Source: an uncultured Bacteroidales bacterium (lineage in GTDB: Bacteria; Bacteroidota; Bacteroidia; Bacteroidales; Marinilabiliaceae). Taken from it: a stretch of DNA of 64,000 bases. A program made the translations under genes and the position numbers. The stretch's first letter is position 1, and each line of letters begins with the position of its first letter. This document shows, piece by piece, positions 33,362-42,333 of this stretch. The DNA lies in NCBI GenBank assembly GCA_937892095.1, contig CALAVC010000224.1, positions 54,366-118,365 of the forward strand. The letters are read 5' to 3'. The notes beneath the pieces were generated by a model. It did no database searches, had not been told where the DNA came from, and saw only the letters and a list, made by a program, of their open reading frames with translations.

Positions 33362-34288
33362 ATGGAATTTAAAAACGACATACCCGTCCTCAACGTGTGG
33401 GGCAAGATGGGCATGGCAGTCATTCGTGCCTTTTCGCATTTGCCCATGCGCTTTCTCTACGTATTTGCCGACGTGGTCTACTTCCTGATGTATTGGGTTG
33501 CAAGCTATCGAATAAAAATAGTGCGAAGTAATCTGCAACTTGCCTTTCCTCACAAAAGTCAGCAAGAGTTGCGCCAGATAGAACGTAAGTTTTACCGCCA
33601 TTTGGCCGACTATTTTTTCGAGACCATCAAAGCACTCACCATTTCTGACGAAGAACTTCGCCGTCGCTACGTCATTCGCAATCCTGAACTTGTAAACAAC
33701 ATTACGGCCACAGGTCAAAGCGTCTTTCTCTATGGTGCACACATTGGCAACTGGGAGTGGCTGACTGTCTTGCCACTGACGTTCCCTCAAACACCCGTCC
33801 ACACTTTTTATCAGCGACAAAGTAGCACCTTTGCAGACCACATGTCGCTGTCGGTCCGTACACGTCGTGGCATAATTGCCGTAGAAAGCCATAAGGGCTT
33901 CCGACACGAAGTCGCGTGCAAACGTGGTGGACACACCCACATGACACTTGTCCTTGGCGACCAAAGCCCACACATCGGTGCGCCAAAATTCTGGTTCGAC
34001 TTCATGGGGCAAGACACCTCTTTCCTTGTCGGACCAGCACACATAGCTGCCAAAATCGACGTGGCACTTGTCTACCCAAGCTATGTGGTCTATCGACGTG
34101 GATATTACGAAGTCGAGATGAAACTCATTGTTGTGCATCCTGCCGAAGTTGGTGCCAAAAATTGTGCAAAACGCTTTGGTGCTCTCCTCGAAGACGACCT
34201 CGCACGCTTGCCCGAGCTTTGGCTGTGGAGCCACAATCGTTGGAAACACAAACATGCCGACTTCCCCGACGACGATAAAGAAGCCTAA
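33362..34288 (+). CDS. Lipid A acyltransferase (LpxL/HtrB family)
   Basis: 308 residues with one N-terminal hydrophobic helix. The family pattern is seen in IVRSNLQLAFPHKSQQELR (near 50-68), the catalytic-site region GAHIGNWEWLTVLPL (near 122-136, with His and the acidic residue four positions on), and LGDQSPHIGAPKFWFDFMG. It adds a late acyl chain to lipid A at the inner membrane. The acceptor and chain length cannot be told. An LTA-synthase-like gene follows after 13 bp. Confidence 0.88.
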   Translation: MEFKNDIPVLNVWGKMGMAVIRAFSHLPMRFLYVFADVVYFLMYWVASYRIKIVRSNLQLAFPHKSQQELRQIERKFYRHLADYFFETIKALTISDEELRRRYVIRNPELVNNITATGQSVFLYGAHIGNWEWLTVLPLTFPQTPVHTFYQRQSSTFADHMSLSVRTRRGIIAVESHKGFRHEVACKRGGHTHMTLVLGDQSPHIGAPKFWFDFMGQDTSFLVGPAHIAAKIDVALVYPSYVVYRRGYYEVEMKLIVVHPAEVGAKNCAKRFGALLEDDLARLPELWLWSHNRWKHKHADFPDDDKEA

Positions 34289-34301
34289 GTAACATTCTGC
34301 A

Positions 34302-36233
34302 ATGAAAAAATATTTTAGCCCTCTTGCGGCTCTCTGTCTCAACATATTGCTTGCCTACGGAGCCTTTGCTGTAGCTCACGTAGCCTATGCCCTCGAAAAC
34401 TATTCCTATTTTGCGCCAGCATTCTCGTTCTCTGCCTTGCCCGACTTGCTCGTCGGCACGCTCCGATTCGACACATCGGGAATGGTCTACGTCAACATGC
34501 TCTATGCCATACTTATGCTCTTTCCCTTATGGCTAAAAGAAAACGACGTCTACCATCGTTTTTGTCGTGTGGTGTTCGTAGTTCTCAATGGCATAGCTTT
34601 CGTCGCCAACATGGCCGATGCTGTCTATTTTCGCTACACTCTCCGCCGAACCACAAGTACCGTTTTTAAAGAGTTTGCAGGCGAAGACAATCTTGTCGGC
34701 ATATTTGCAATAGAAATACTTCGCCATTGGTATTTGTTACTACTCAGCATAGCTGTCATATACCTACTTTGGCGACTCTACACAATGCCAAAGTGTAACT
34801 GTGCAAGCCTCCGACCAATAGTCTACTTTGCCACAGGTATTCTAGTCTTTGCAGCTGTTGTCGGACTTTCCATTGCTGGCATGCGTGGTGGTTTCACTCG
34901 CGCCACTCGTCCCATAACGCTCAGCAATGCCAATCAGTATGTCAGCCGTCCTGTCGATGCTGCTCTAATCCTCAACACCCCTTTCACCATCATCCGTACC
35001 ATAGGCAAAAAAGTCTTTGTCAACCCTCACTATTTTCGTAGCGAAGAAGAACTATCACGTGTCTACACTCCGTGGCACACTCCCACGTCCGACAGCATTA
35101 GTGCCAAAAGACGCAACGTCGTTGTTCTGATAGTCGAGAGTTTCGGACGAGAGTATATAGGCTCTTTAAACAAAACTCTTGAAAACGGCACCTACAAAGG
35201 CTACACACCCTTTGCCGATTCGCTTATAAGTCAAAGCCTTACCTTCAAATACTCTTTCGCCAATGGGCACAAAAGCATCGATGGCATGCCCAGCATACTA
35301 AGTGGCATTCCCATGATGATAGAACCCTTTTTTGTTACCCCTGCTGCGCTCAACAAAGTAGGAGGCTTGGCAGCAACTCTCGGTGCGCAAGGCTATCAGA
35401 CAGCATTTTTCCATGGTGCGCAACGTGGCAGTATGGGCTTTCAGGCTTTTGCACGTGCCACAGGCTTTGCCGACTACTATGGGCGCGAAGATTTCTGTGC
35501 CGACCCTCGCACACGTGGCGACGAAGATTTCGATGGCAATTGGGCAATATGGGACGAACCCTTTTTGCAATATTACGCCATGAAAATGAACGACATGCAC
35601 GAGCCGTTTATGACTGCAGTCTTCACAGCTTCAAGCCACCATCCTTTTGTCGTACCTGCCGACTACGAAGCTCTGCCCAGTGGCACTCTGTCCATCCACA
35701 AGTGCATACGCTATACCGACAATGCTCTGCGTCAGTTCTTCGCCTATGCCAGTCGTCAGCCGTGGTATGAGAACACTCTCTTCGTCCTGACGAGCGACCA
35801 CACCAACATGACCGACCACGAATACTACATGACCGACCTCGGCGGTTTTTCTGCTCCCGTTGTCTTCTTCGACCCTCAGCACTCGCTCTTTCAGCCAGCC
35901 ATACAAGACAAGGTGGCACAGCAAACCGACATCATGCCAACAGTCCTTGGCCTTTTGGGCAACACGCAACCCTATCTTGCCTTTGGGTGCGACCTAATGA
36001 CAACCCCTCCCGACTCCACATTTGCAGTCAGCTACACCAATGGAGTCTACCAATACGTCAAAAACGGCTACGTAATTCAGTACGATGGAGTCGAAAGCAT
36101 TTCGGCATACCTACTCACCGATAGCCTCATGAAAAACAAAGTCGCTCCACCCGATGGTATGCTCACAGAGCTAAAAGCCATCATAGAACAATATATGATG
36201 CGAATGGTCTCCGATCGCCTAATGTCGGAATAG
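34302..36233 (+). CDS. LTA-synthase-like sulfatase-fold phosphotransferase
   Basis: 643 residues. Five hydrophobic helices occupy the first 200 residues; a periplasmic sulfatase-like domain follows. Metal-site elements are visible: VVLIVESFGREY near residue 275, the nucleophile region GHKSIDGMPSI near 325 (Ser rather than Thr), and TSDHTNMTDHEYY near 500. Gram-negative members transfer phosphoglycerol or phosphoethanolamine to periplasmic glycans or lipid A. Its position behind a lipid A acyltransferase suggests envelope lipid modification, but the donor is not known. Confidence 0.85.
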   Translation: MKKYFSPLAALCLNILLAYGAFAVAHVAYALENYSYFAPAFSFSALPDLLVGTLRFDTSGMVYVNMLYAILMLFPLWLKENDVYHRFCRVVFVVLNGIAFVANMADAVYFRYTLRRTTSTVFKEFAGEDNLVGIFAIEILRHWYLLLLSIAVIYLLWRLYTMPKCNCASLRPIVYFATGILVFAAVVGLSIAGMRGGFTRATRPITLSNANQYVSRPVDAALILNTPFTIIRTIGKKVFVNPHYFRSEEELSRVYTPWHTPTSDSISAKRRNVVVLIVESFGREYIGSLNKTLENGTYKGYTPFADSLISQSLTFKYSFANGHKSIDGMPSILSGIPMMIEPFFVTPAALNKVGGLAATLGAQGYQTAFFHGAQRGSMGFQAFARATGFADYYGREDFCADPRTRGDEDFDGNWAIWDEPFLQYYAMKMNDMHEPFMTAVFTASSHHPFVVPADYEALPSGTLSIHKCIRYTDNALRQFFAYASRQPWYENTLFVLTSDHTNMTDHEYYMTDLGGFSAPVVFFDPQHSLFQPAIQDKVAQQTDIMPTVLGLLGNTQPYLAFGCDLMTTPPDSTFAVSYTNGVYQYVKNGYVIQYDGVESISAYLLTDSLMKNKVAPPDGMLTELKAIIEQYMMRMVSDRLMSE

Positions 36234-36295
36234 TCTGTCATTCAATATGTTAGCTTTTGTGTGTAAAAATATTTTCAAAAAATAGCATTCTTTTT

Positions 36296-36327
36296 TTTGC
36301 ACAAATAAAAAATACGCTCTACATTTG
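36296..36327 (+). promoter_or_regulatory. Promoter of tRNA-Asn (TTTG, 20 bp, TACATTTG)
   Basis: TTTG at 36296-36299, a 20-bp spacer, and TACATTTG at 36320-36327 match the Bacteroidota -33/-7 consensus fully. Transcription would start near 36334, about 40 nt before the tRNA. Confidence 0.75.
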
Positions 36328-36372
36328 CACTCGCAATCGGGAAGCAACAACGCTCCGAGAAGCAAGGGAAAT

Positions 36373-36446
36373 TCTCCAATAGCTCAGTTGGTTAGAGCAT
36401 CTGACTGTTAATCAGAGGGTCATAGGTTCAAGTCCTATTTGGAGAG
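36373..36446 (+). tRNA. tRNA-Asn (anticodon GUU)
   Basis: A complete cloverleaf: the 7-bp acceptor stem pairs TCTCCAA (36373-36379) with TTGGAGA (36439-36445), discriminator G at 36446. The D-arm (AGCTCAGTTGGTTAGAGC), an anticodon stem-loop TCTGA-CTGTTAA-TCAGA, and the T-arm with GGTTCAAGTCC are normal. The 3' CCA is not encoded. Confidence 0.97.
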
Positions 36447-36456
36447 CAATCAATAC

Positions 36457-36493
36457 AGCTCGCAAGAATTAATTCTTGCGAGCTAATTTTTTT
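36457..36493 (+). terminator. Terminator of tRNA-Asn
   Basis: A perfect 28-bp palindrome (36457-36484, 12 or more paired bases) followed by AATTTTTTT. Confidence 0.9.
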
Positions 36494-36538
36494 GTATCTA
36501 TTAACGAAAGTTAGCTATATGCAATAGCATTCGTAAAG

Positions 36539-36546
36539 TATCTTTG
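36539..36546 (+). promoter_or_regulatory. Candidate -7 box (TATCTTTG) for the GT2-MFS pair
   Basis: TATCTTTG fits TAnnTTTG and lies 61 bp before the ATG at 36608. A -33 TTTG is not evident. Confidence 0.5.
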
Positions 36547-36575
36547 TACAAGCAACAAGTAATCAATCTCCATAG

Positions 36576-36607
36576 TATACGCTGTCCGCGTTCAGCGCGT
36601 ATTTTTT
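36576..36607 (+). terminator. Hairpin plus T6 immediately before a start codon (possible attenuator)
   Basis: ATACGC (36577-36582) pairs with GCGTAT (36597-36602); the loop contains further CTG/CAG pairing. A run of six T (36602-36607) follows and runs directly into the ATG of the glycosyltransferase. This is a terminator shape placed in the leader. Confidence 0.5.
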
Positions 36608-37483
36608 ATGCTCTCCATACTCATACCTACATACAATCATGTGTGCTTGGGGCTTGTGCGTGAAGTCGTAGGTCAGGCAAGCCAAGCAGGGTATGACTAT
36701 GAAGTAATAGTAGGCGACGACGGCTCAACCAATCTACGCATGGTGGCCGAAAACTCCAAGATTGACGACATCGACGGTTGCCGACTTATCGTAACTGGCA
36801 AAAATATAGGCATTGCACGTATGCGCAACATGCTTATGAACGAGAGCAAAGGCGACTATATGCTTTTCCTCGATTCCGATGTAATGCCAGCAAGCAAAGA
36901 CTTCTTGCAAAAATATGTCGATGCCACCAAGAGCAAAACCGATGTCGTTGTCGGTGGCATAATGTATCGCCAAGATGGAAGCATAAGTCCACTACGACTA
37001 AAATATGGCATAGAGCGCGAGCAAAGCACTGCCGCACAACGAAAGCTGCGTGGATATTCATTCATTTCGAGTGCATTCATGCTCAGCCGCAAGGTGGCCG
37101 AAGCCATTCGCTTCGACGAATCGTTCGACCGTTACGGACACGAAGACACACTCTTTGGAGTATCACTCAAATTAGCTGGTATGCAGATAACACACATCGA
37201 CGCACCCGTCTTTCACGACAACACAGACACATCTGAAGAATTTGTAGAAAAAACACGCGTGGCCATTCAAAGCCTCATCATGCACTACGACGAGCTACGC
37301 GACTATTCCCGACTGGCACAAATCTACGAAAAGACCAAGAAGCTACACCTAACGCATGTCATCGGTATGGTCTACAAATATTTCCGCCGTCAAATGGAAA
37401 AAAACTTGCTCAGCGCAAAGCCTTCGCTGCGCATACTCGACATGTACAAGCTCAGCTATATGTGTCGAATCAATCGCTTATGA
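36608..37483 (+). CDS. Family 2 glycosyltransferase
   Basis: 291 residues. LSILIPTYNHVCLGL, EVIVGDDGSTN, NIGIARMRN and the DxD motif LFLDSDVMP (near residue 90) define GT2. After the catalytic part (about 220 residues) a basic C-terminal tail follows (VYKYFRRQMEKNLLSAKPS), probably membrane-associated. The product glycan is unknown. Its last codon overlaps the MFS gene start (ATGA at 37480). Confidence 0.88.
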   Translation: MLSILIPTYNHVCLGLVREVVGQASQAGYDYEVIVGDDGSTNLRMVAENSKIDDIDGCRLIVTGKNIGIARMRNMLMNESKGDYMLFLDSDVMPASKDFLQKYVDATKSKTDVVVGGIMYRQDGSISPLRLKYGIEREQSTAAQRKLRGYSFISSAFMLSRKVAEAIRFDESFDRYGHEDTLFGVSLKLAGMQITHIDAPVFHDNTDTSEEFVEKTRVAIQSLIMHYDELRDYSRLAQIYEKTKKLHLTHVIGMVYKYFRRQMEKNLLSAKPSLRILDMYKLSYMCRINRL

Positions 37484-38649
37484 CACGTAGTAAAACGTTG
37501 CCACTTGTGGCGCTTGCCTCTGGCACTCTCGGACTCGGCATAGCCGAGTTTGTAATGATGGGCATCTTGCCCGCCGTCTCATCTTCGCTCAGCATTAACA
37601 TTGCACAAGCAGGGCATTGTATATCGGCCTATGCTTTGGGCGTGTGTATAGGCGCACCACTTACCGCACTCATCGCTTCCGACAGACCTCTCCGCCGCGT
37701 TCTCGTTGCACTGATGGTTATCTTTGTAGTCGGACATACCATGGCAGGTCTTGCCCGTAGCTACCACGCACTGATGATTGCCAGAGTCGTATCGGGGCTT
37801 CCGCATGGAGCCTTTTTCGGTGTGGGCTCCATTGTCGTTGAAAGGCTTTCCGACCGAAACAAAGCCACGCAGTCTATGGCCATAATGATCGCTGGCATGA
37901 CCGTGGCCAATGTTGTCGGTGTGCCACTCGGCACGTGGCTCTCTACGGCAGTCTCGTGGCGACTAATATTTTTCCTGACGGCCGCATGGGGGTTGCTTAC
38001 TCTCATCGCCATTGCTCTTTTTGTGCCGCACGAAGAACCTTTGCCCGAAGTCGGACTACGTGGGCAGTTCCGTTTTGCACGCCACGCCTCAGCCCTCTAT
38101 ATCATCGTGGCCACTATGTTTGCCAATGGTGGCATCTTTTGTTGGTATAGCTATGTCTTGCCACAGATGTATGCCGAAGCGCACATGTCGCCCGACTATC
38201 GCACGTGGCTAATGACACTCGCTGGCATAGGCATGGTCGTTGGCAACCTTTTGGGAGGATACCTCACCTCGCGTTTCCCTGCAGCTCGAACAGGCATGAA
38301 GCTTCAAATATGCGCCGTCTTTATGCTCGTGCTCATGAGCCTTTCGATGAGCAGTCTGTGGTTATCAGCCACGCTGACCTTTGTGCTGACGGGGCTACTC
38401 TTCTCGTTCTCGCCTGCACAACAAATGCTTATTCTCGAACATGCTCATGGTGCCAAGATGATGGCTGCTGCTTTCATCCAAATAGCCTTTAACTTCGGCA
38501 ATGCCGTAGGTGCCTATCTCGGTGGGTTGCCTATCGATGCGGGGCTGGGCTACCGATACTCTCCGCTGATAGGAGCCGCCATGGTCTCGCTCGGTGCATT
38601 GTCTATGTTCCTTTTCGTCCGACACCGTAGTGCACTCGCACGTCAATAA
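37480..38649 (+). CDS. MFS efflux transporter (AraJ-like, DHA1 family)
   Basis: 389 residues and about 12 hydrophobic helices. The start LALASGTLGLGIAEFVMMGI-like stretch near residue 10 and the inter-helix loop GLPHGAFFGVGSIVVERLS resemble AraJ and related drug or sugar exporters. I chose the ATG at 37480, which overlaps the glycosyltransferase stop, instead of an upstream start inside that gene. Substrate is not inferable. Confidence 0.85.
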   Translation: MTRSKTLPLVALASGTLGLGIAEFVMMGILPAVSSSLSINIAQAGHCISAYALGVCIGAPLTALIASDRPLRRVLVALMVIFVVGHTMAGLARSYHALMIARVVSGLPHGAFFGVGSIVVERLSDRNKATQSMAIMIAGMTVANVVGVPLGTWLSTAVSWRLIFFLTAAWGLLTLIAIALFVPHEEPLPEVGLRGQFRFARHASALYIIVATMFANGGIFCWYSYVLPQMYAEAHMSPDYRTWLMTLAGIGMVVGNLLGGYLTSRFPAARTGMKLQICAVFMLVLMSLSMSSLWLSATLTFVLTGLLFSFSPAQQMLILEHAHGAKMMAAAFIQIAFNFGNAVGAYLGGLPIDAGLGYRYSPLIGAAMVSLGALSMFLFVRHRSALARQ

Positions 38650-38664
38650 ATCGTCGAAAGGCAT

Positions 38665-38672
38665 TAACTTTG
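38665..38672 (+). promoter_or_regulatory. Candidate -7 box (TAACTTTG)
   Basis: TAACTTTG lies 22 bp upstream of the ATG at 38694. It excludes the in-frame TTG at 38670 as start, since that codon is inside the box. Confidence 0.5.
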
Positions 38673-38693
38673 TATATCATCATGTTCATAACG

Positions 38694-40163
38694 ATGAAAC
38701 TATTTCAAACGATGAAACACACACATCTTATTGTTTGCATAAGTGCTTTGCTTGGCACCATGTGTGCCAACGCTCAAAAGACTGATATTGAAGTTCGTGT
38801 CGACGGCAACTACAAAGGGCAGCCAGTCGTACTCGGCTACTACTTCAACAATAAAATGCTGGTCAAAGACACCGTCATGACCGACAATAAAGGCATAGCA
38901 CACTTCCGACCCTCCGAACCCTACAAAGAAGGCATATATATCCTCCACTTCCCCAAAAACGGTTGCTTGCTCGATATGCTTATGTCTGCCGACCAACAAT
39001 TCACCGTTCGTACCGACACCGCACAAGGTGCTCTCAGTCGGATGAAGATAACAGGCAGTCTTCCCACCGAACGATTCCTTACATATCAGCACTATATGAA
39101 CGGCATGCAAAAACGCAACTCCGAACTGCGCAATGCCTACAAACTTGCACAGTCCGATGCTGAAAAGAAAAAGATAAGCGACCAGTTCGACCAAATGCAA
39201 GCCGACATTAAAGCCTACAACGAAAAGACTATACAAGAAAATCCCGACAACTTCATCAGCCGATTTCTCCTTGCACTCAAAGATGTCGACATCCCAGAAT
39301 TTCAATACCCCAACACCTATACCGCAGCTCAGCGCGACTCGGCCAAACGTGTCAAAAGCTACTACTACTATCGTCAGCACTTCTACGACAACTACGACCT
39401 GACCGACGACCGATTGCTTCGCACTCCATTCTTCTGTGGCAAGATAGATAAATATTTTCAAGAGACTCTGCCACAAATCCCCGACACCGTAGCCGACGAA
39501 GCCATTAGGCTCATCGAGCAATGTCGACCGAACAAAGAAATGTTTCAATTCTTTGTCTCTACGCTCTACAACATGACCAACCAGAGCAAAATAATGGGCA
39601 TGGACGCAGCTCTTGTACGTCTTGCCGACAAATATTATCTAAGTGGTGAAGCCGATTGGGCCGACAAAAAATTTATCGACGACCTACGTGAGCAAGTCGA
39701 TGGCATACGCTACACCCTTGTGGGGCTCAAAGCTCCCGACTTACGCATGCCATCTGCCGACGGACAGTGGTACAAGCTATCCGAGGTACGTGCACCCTAC
39801 ACCATACTCGCTTTTTGGGAACCCTCGTGCGGACACTGCAAAAAAGAAATCCCTAAGCTCAACGACGTCATTTGGAAAAAATATGCAAAGCATGGCGTCA
39901 AGATATTCGCCGTCTACTGCCAAGTAGACGAAAAACCATGGAAAGAATTTATCGACGAACACAACTTAGACGAGTGGATGAACGTTTGGGACCCCTATGG
40001 ACATAGCCACTATCGCAAGTACTACAACATAAAGAGTACACCCACATTCTTTGTTCTCGACGAGACTAAGACCATTGTGGCAAAAAAACTCGGGGTCGAG
40101 CAAATAGACGACTTCCTTGCCCACATGCTTGGACTTGCCACCGACTCCGACAATGAAAAATAA
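38694..40163 (+). CDS. Secreted thioredoxin-like protein (DUF4369/DUF5106 type)
   Basis: 489 residues from MKLFQTMKHTHLIV; the ATG at 38712 is nearly as good. A signal peptide ends CANAQ. Residues about 25-120 are a DUF4369-like beta domain (VVLGYYFNNKMLVKDTVMTD), a helical DUF5106-like middle follows, and the C-terminal thioredoxin domain carries WEPSCGHCKKEIPKL, active site CGHC near residue 380. Proteins of this build are thiol-disulfide oxidoreductases in the periplasm or on lipoproteins of Bacteroidota. Its stop overlaps the next gene's start region by 11 bp. Confidence 0.85.
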   Translation: MKLFQTMKHTHLIVCISALLGTMCANAQKTDIEVRVDGNYKGQPVVLGYYFNNKMLVKDTVMTDNKGIAHFRPSEPYKEGIYILHFPKNGCLLDMLMSADQQFTVRTDTAQGALSRMKITGSLPTERFLTYQHYMNGMQKRNSELRNAYKLAQSDAEKKKISDQFDQMQADIKAYNEKTIQENPDNFISRFLLALKDVDIPEFQYPNTYTAAQRDSAKRVKSYYYYRQHFYDNYDLTDDRLLRTPFFCGKIDKYFQETLPQIPDTVADEAIRLIEQCRPNKEMFQFFVSTLYNMTNQSKIMGMDAALVRLADKYYLSGEADWADKKFIDDLREQVDGIRYTLVGLKAPDLRMPSADGQWYKLSEVRAPYTILAFWEPSCGHCKKEIPKLNDVIWKKYAKHGVKIFAVYCQVDEKPWKEFIDEHNLDEWMNVWDPYGHSHYRKYYNIKSTPTFFVLDETKTIVAKKLGVEQIDDFLAHMLGLATDSDNEK

Positions 40164-41178
40164 TACCGTGAAGTCTGCCACGCCACAAATATTACAAGCC
40201 ATAGGTCTGTTTGCAATGTCAGCTTTGCTGAGTGCAACTTGTACATCGTGCAAAGAAGACGACTACGACACCCGAGAACCAAAGATATATTTCAGTAGCG
40301 ATGGTAAATATCTCATCGGTCCGACCGATACACTCGTTCTTACTCCTCGTATACTCTACGACAACGGCAGTGGCTACACTTGGCAAGATAAGCAGACTAG
40401 CAACATTATCAGCAACGACATTAATCTGACCTTTACTTCCACAGCCCTCTGCGACTACAATTTCCTCTTTGCCGTCGATAACGGCAACGGACAAGACACT
40501 GCCAGCGTCTTTATTCGCGTTGCAGTGCTCTCCGAAGCTGATAGCGTCTGCAATTGCACCACATCGACCAAGAAACTCTATCTGCAACCCGACACATTGT
40601 CAGGAGCTTTCGTGTCTAAGGGCATTGTATGGAATAACGTCATCAATGCCGACACGACAGCTTGGGTTGGCTTCGCACTCTGCAATCGTACAACCATAGA
40701 CAACAGTATCGGCACAAGCACTCTTGGCACAGCCTATATCAATGGCACCACAAGCACTAATGCCTACTTTGCGGTCAATGCCTCCGACTCGATGGCCAAA
40801 GTCGTTTTCCCTTCTCGCACCTACTCGCCCATTAGCATAGACATTGCCAACGACAACCTTATGTTCCTTGCGAGCAAATTTGGCATGACAACCACCGACT
40901 CTGTCTTTATCAGTCCAGCCTCGCAAGGCGACTACTTCCGTGTCTTCATCGAAGGTATTGATGCTAATGGGATGACAAATGGCAACCGAGCCTCGTTCGA
41001 CCTCATAGAGTGTTCGTACGACAACCCCGCCAAGTACGTTCGCCATGCAGATTGGACAACCATCAGTCTGCGCACACTCGGTCAGTGTAATGGACTATTG
41101 ATGAGCATCGAGAGCAATCGTTCCGAGTGGATAAGCTTGCCATTCTTTTGTGTCAACAACCTAATCTTGCAAGACTAA
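40153..41178 (+). CDS. DUF4465-type surface lipoprotein with PKD-like N-terminal part
   Basis: 341 residues from MKNNTVKSAT, with a lipobox ending LLSATCTSC (either Cys near residues 30-33 could be acylated). Residues about 40-130 resemble PKD-like domains; the rest matches the DUF4465 pattern (DTTAWVGFALCNRTT, GDYFRVFIEGIDANG, DWTTISLRTLGQCNGLLMSI and a final FCVNNL). Such proteins often sit on the cell surface, sometimes with TonB-dependent vitamin or metal receptors, none of which is adjacent here. Translationally coupled to the thioredoxin-like gene. Confidence 0.75.
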   Translation: MKNNTVKSATPQILQAIGLFAMSALLSATCTSCKEDDYDTREPKIYFSSDGKYLIGPTDTLVLTPRILYDNGSGYTWQDKQTSNIISNDINLTFTSTALCDYNFLFAVDNGNGQDTASVFIRVAVLSEADSVCNCTTSTKKLYLQPDTLSGAFVSKGIVWNNVINADTTAWVGFALCNRTTIDNSIGTSTLGTAYINGTTSTNAYFAVNASDSMAKVVFPSRTYSPISIDIANDNLMFLASKFGMTTTDSVFISPASQGDYFRVFIEGIDANGMTNGNRASFDLIECSYDNPAKYVRHADWTTISLRTLGQCNGLLMSIESNRSEWISLPFFCVNNLILQD

Positions 41179-41194
41179 GAGTCAACGCCCCACA

Positions 41195-41749
41195 ATGACA
41201 AAAGATTTCTTTCGACTGTTCTGGTCGTTCTTCAAAATAGGTTTTTTTACTTTTGGTGGTGGGCTGGCCATGATTCCGTTCATCGAAGAGGAATTTACCA
41301 AAAAACTTAGGTGGCTCACGTCCGATGAGATGAGCGAACTCGTTCTGTTAAGTCAATCACTTCCGGGCGTCGTGGCAGTCAATGTCAGCATACTGATTGG
41401 TCAGAAGCGTGCGGGCGTTTTAGGGTCGGTGGCGGCAGCCCTTGGCACAGTCTTGCCAGCCCTACTCTCCATTGTGCTCATACTCTGTCTGCTACGTGGC
41501 TTTGAAGACAATCGCTACGTCCGCATGGTCTTTACGGGCATAAAGGCTGCCAGTGCCGCTCTAATCCTTCACACGGTTTGGCGTCTCGGTCGGCGAATTG
41601 TCGGCACAACCTTTGCCGACATAGTTGCTCTCGGCAGTTTTATTATGGTGTCTTGCGACATCTCGGCTGGTTGGGCAATAGTTGTCGGAGCACTCTGTGG
41701 ACTTGTTTTCTACAACTTCTACATCGTAGGCAAAGGAGGGCGCGTATGA
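41195..41749 (+). CDS. Chromate-transporter-family protein, first half-size subunit
   Basis: 184 residues with four to six hydrophobic helices. FKIGFFTFGGGLAMIPFIEE and LSQSLPGVVAVNVSILIG are the CHR domain signatures. In Bacteroidota the ChrA protein is split into two half-size genes, as here. The family is named for chromate efflux but its natural ion in gut-type bacteria is uncertain. Coupled to the second half by ATGA at 41746. Confidence 0.87.
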   Translation: MTKDFFRLFWSFFKIGFFTFGGGLAMIPFIEEEFTKKLRWLTSDEMSELVLLSQSLPGVVAVNVSILIGQKRAGVLGSVAAALGTVLPALLSIVLILCLLRGFEDNRYVRMVFTGIKAASAALILHTVWRLGRRIVGTTFADIVALGSFIMVSCDISAGWAIVVGALCGLVFYNFYIVGKGGRV

Positions 41750-42333
41750 ACTACTTTTTGCTCTTCATTGTATTCTTCAAAGTTGGCTTGCTTGGTTTTG
41801 GTGGCGGATATGCCATTCTCCCACTCATATATCAAGACATACAATCGTTCGGGCTAATGAGTGCCTCCGAGTTCTCCGACCTTGTGGCTCTGTCGCAAGT
41901 AACCCCCGGACCCATAGCCATCAACGCAGCCACCTACGTCGGCTTCAAGGTTAGCGGACTCGTGGGTGCTTTTGTAGCCACAGCTGGTGTCGCACTGCCA
42001 TCGCTCATTCTTTGCATGATAGTGATGTCGGTCATCGACCGCTTCAAGCAAAGCCCAGCTGTGCAAGGCATACTCTATGGCATACGCCCTGCCACGGTCG
42101 GCCTTATGGCAAGTGCTTTCGTCTTCATGGCGCAAGCTGCTTTGTGGCCCATGTGGAGCAGTGTCCGCTCGTGGACCGAGAACATGCAAAGCCCCGACCT
42201 TATTGCTTGCATAATCTTTGTGCTTACCTACGCACTCATCCTTACCCGACGCATAGGAGCCATCGTCCTTACTCTCTTGGGCGGATTGCTGGGCATCTTA
42301 TTTAGTTTATTGGCACCACTCTTTGGCGCATGA
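41746..42333 (+). CDS. Chromate-transporter-family protein, second half-size subunit
   Basis: 195 residues from MNYFLLFIVFFKVG. FFKVGLLGFGGGYAILPLIY and LSQVTPGPIAINAATYVGF repeat the CHR signature of the first half. The frame is open upstream to 41578, but that part is antiphase to the first subunit. The stop overlaps the sensor kinase start by 4 bp, so all three genes are probably cotranslated. Confidence 0.87.
   Translation: MNYFLLFIVFFKVGLLGFGGGYAILPLIYQDIQSFGLMSASEFSDLVALSQVTPGPIAINAATYVGFKVSGLVGAFVATAGVALPSLILCMIVMSVIDRFKQSPAVQGILYGIRPATVGLMASAFVFMAQAALWPMWSSVRSWTENMQSPDLIACIIFVLTYALILTRRIGAIVLTLLGGLLGILFSLLAPLFGA

Noticed and set aside
33314..34345. 343-residue minus-strand frame opposite the acyltransferase gene
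   Set aside because: It is longer than the real gene but has no known motifs, is Cys/His-rich and mirrors the codon bias of the opposite LpxL-type gene, which has clear family motifs.
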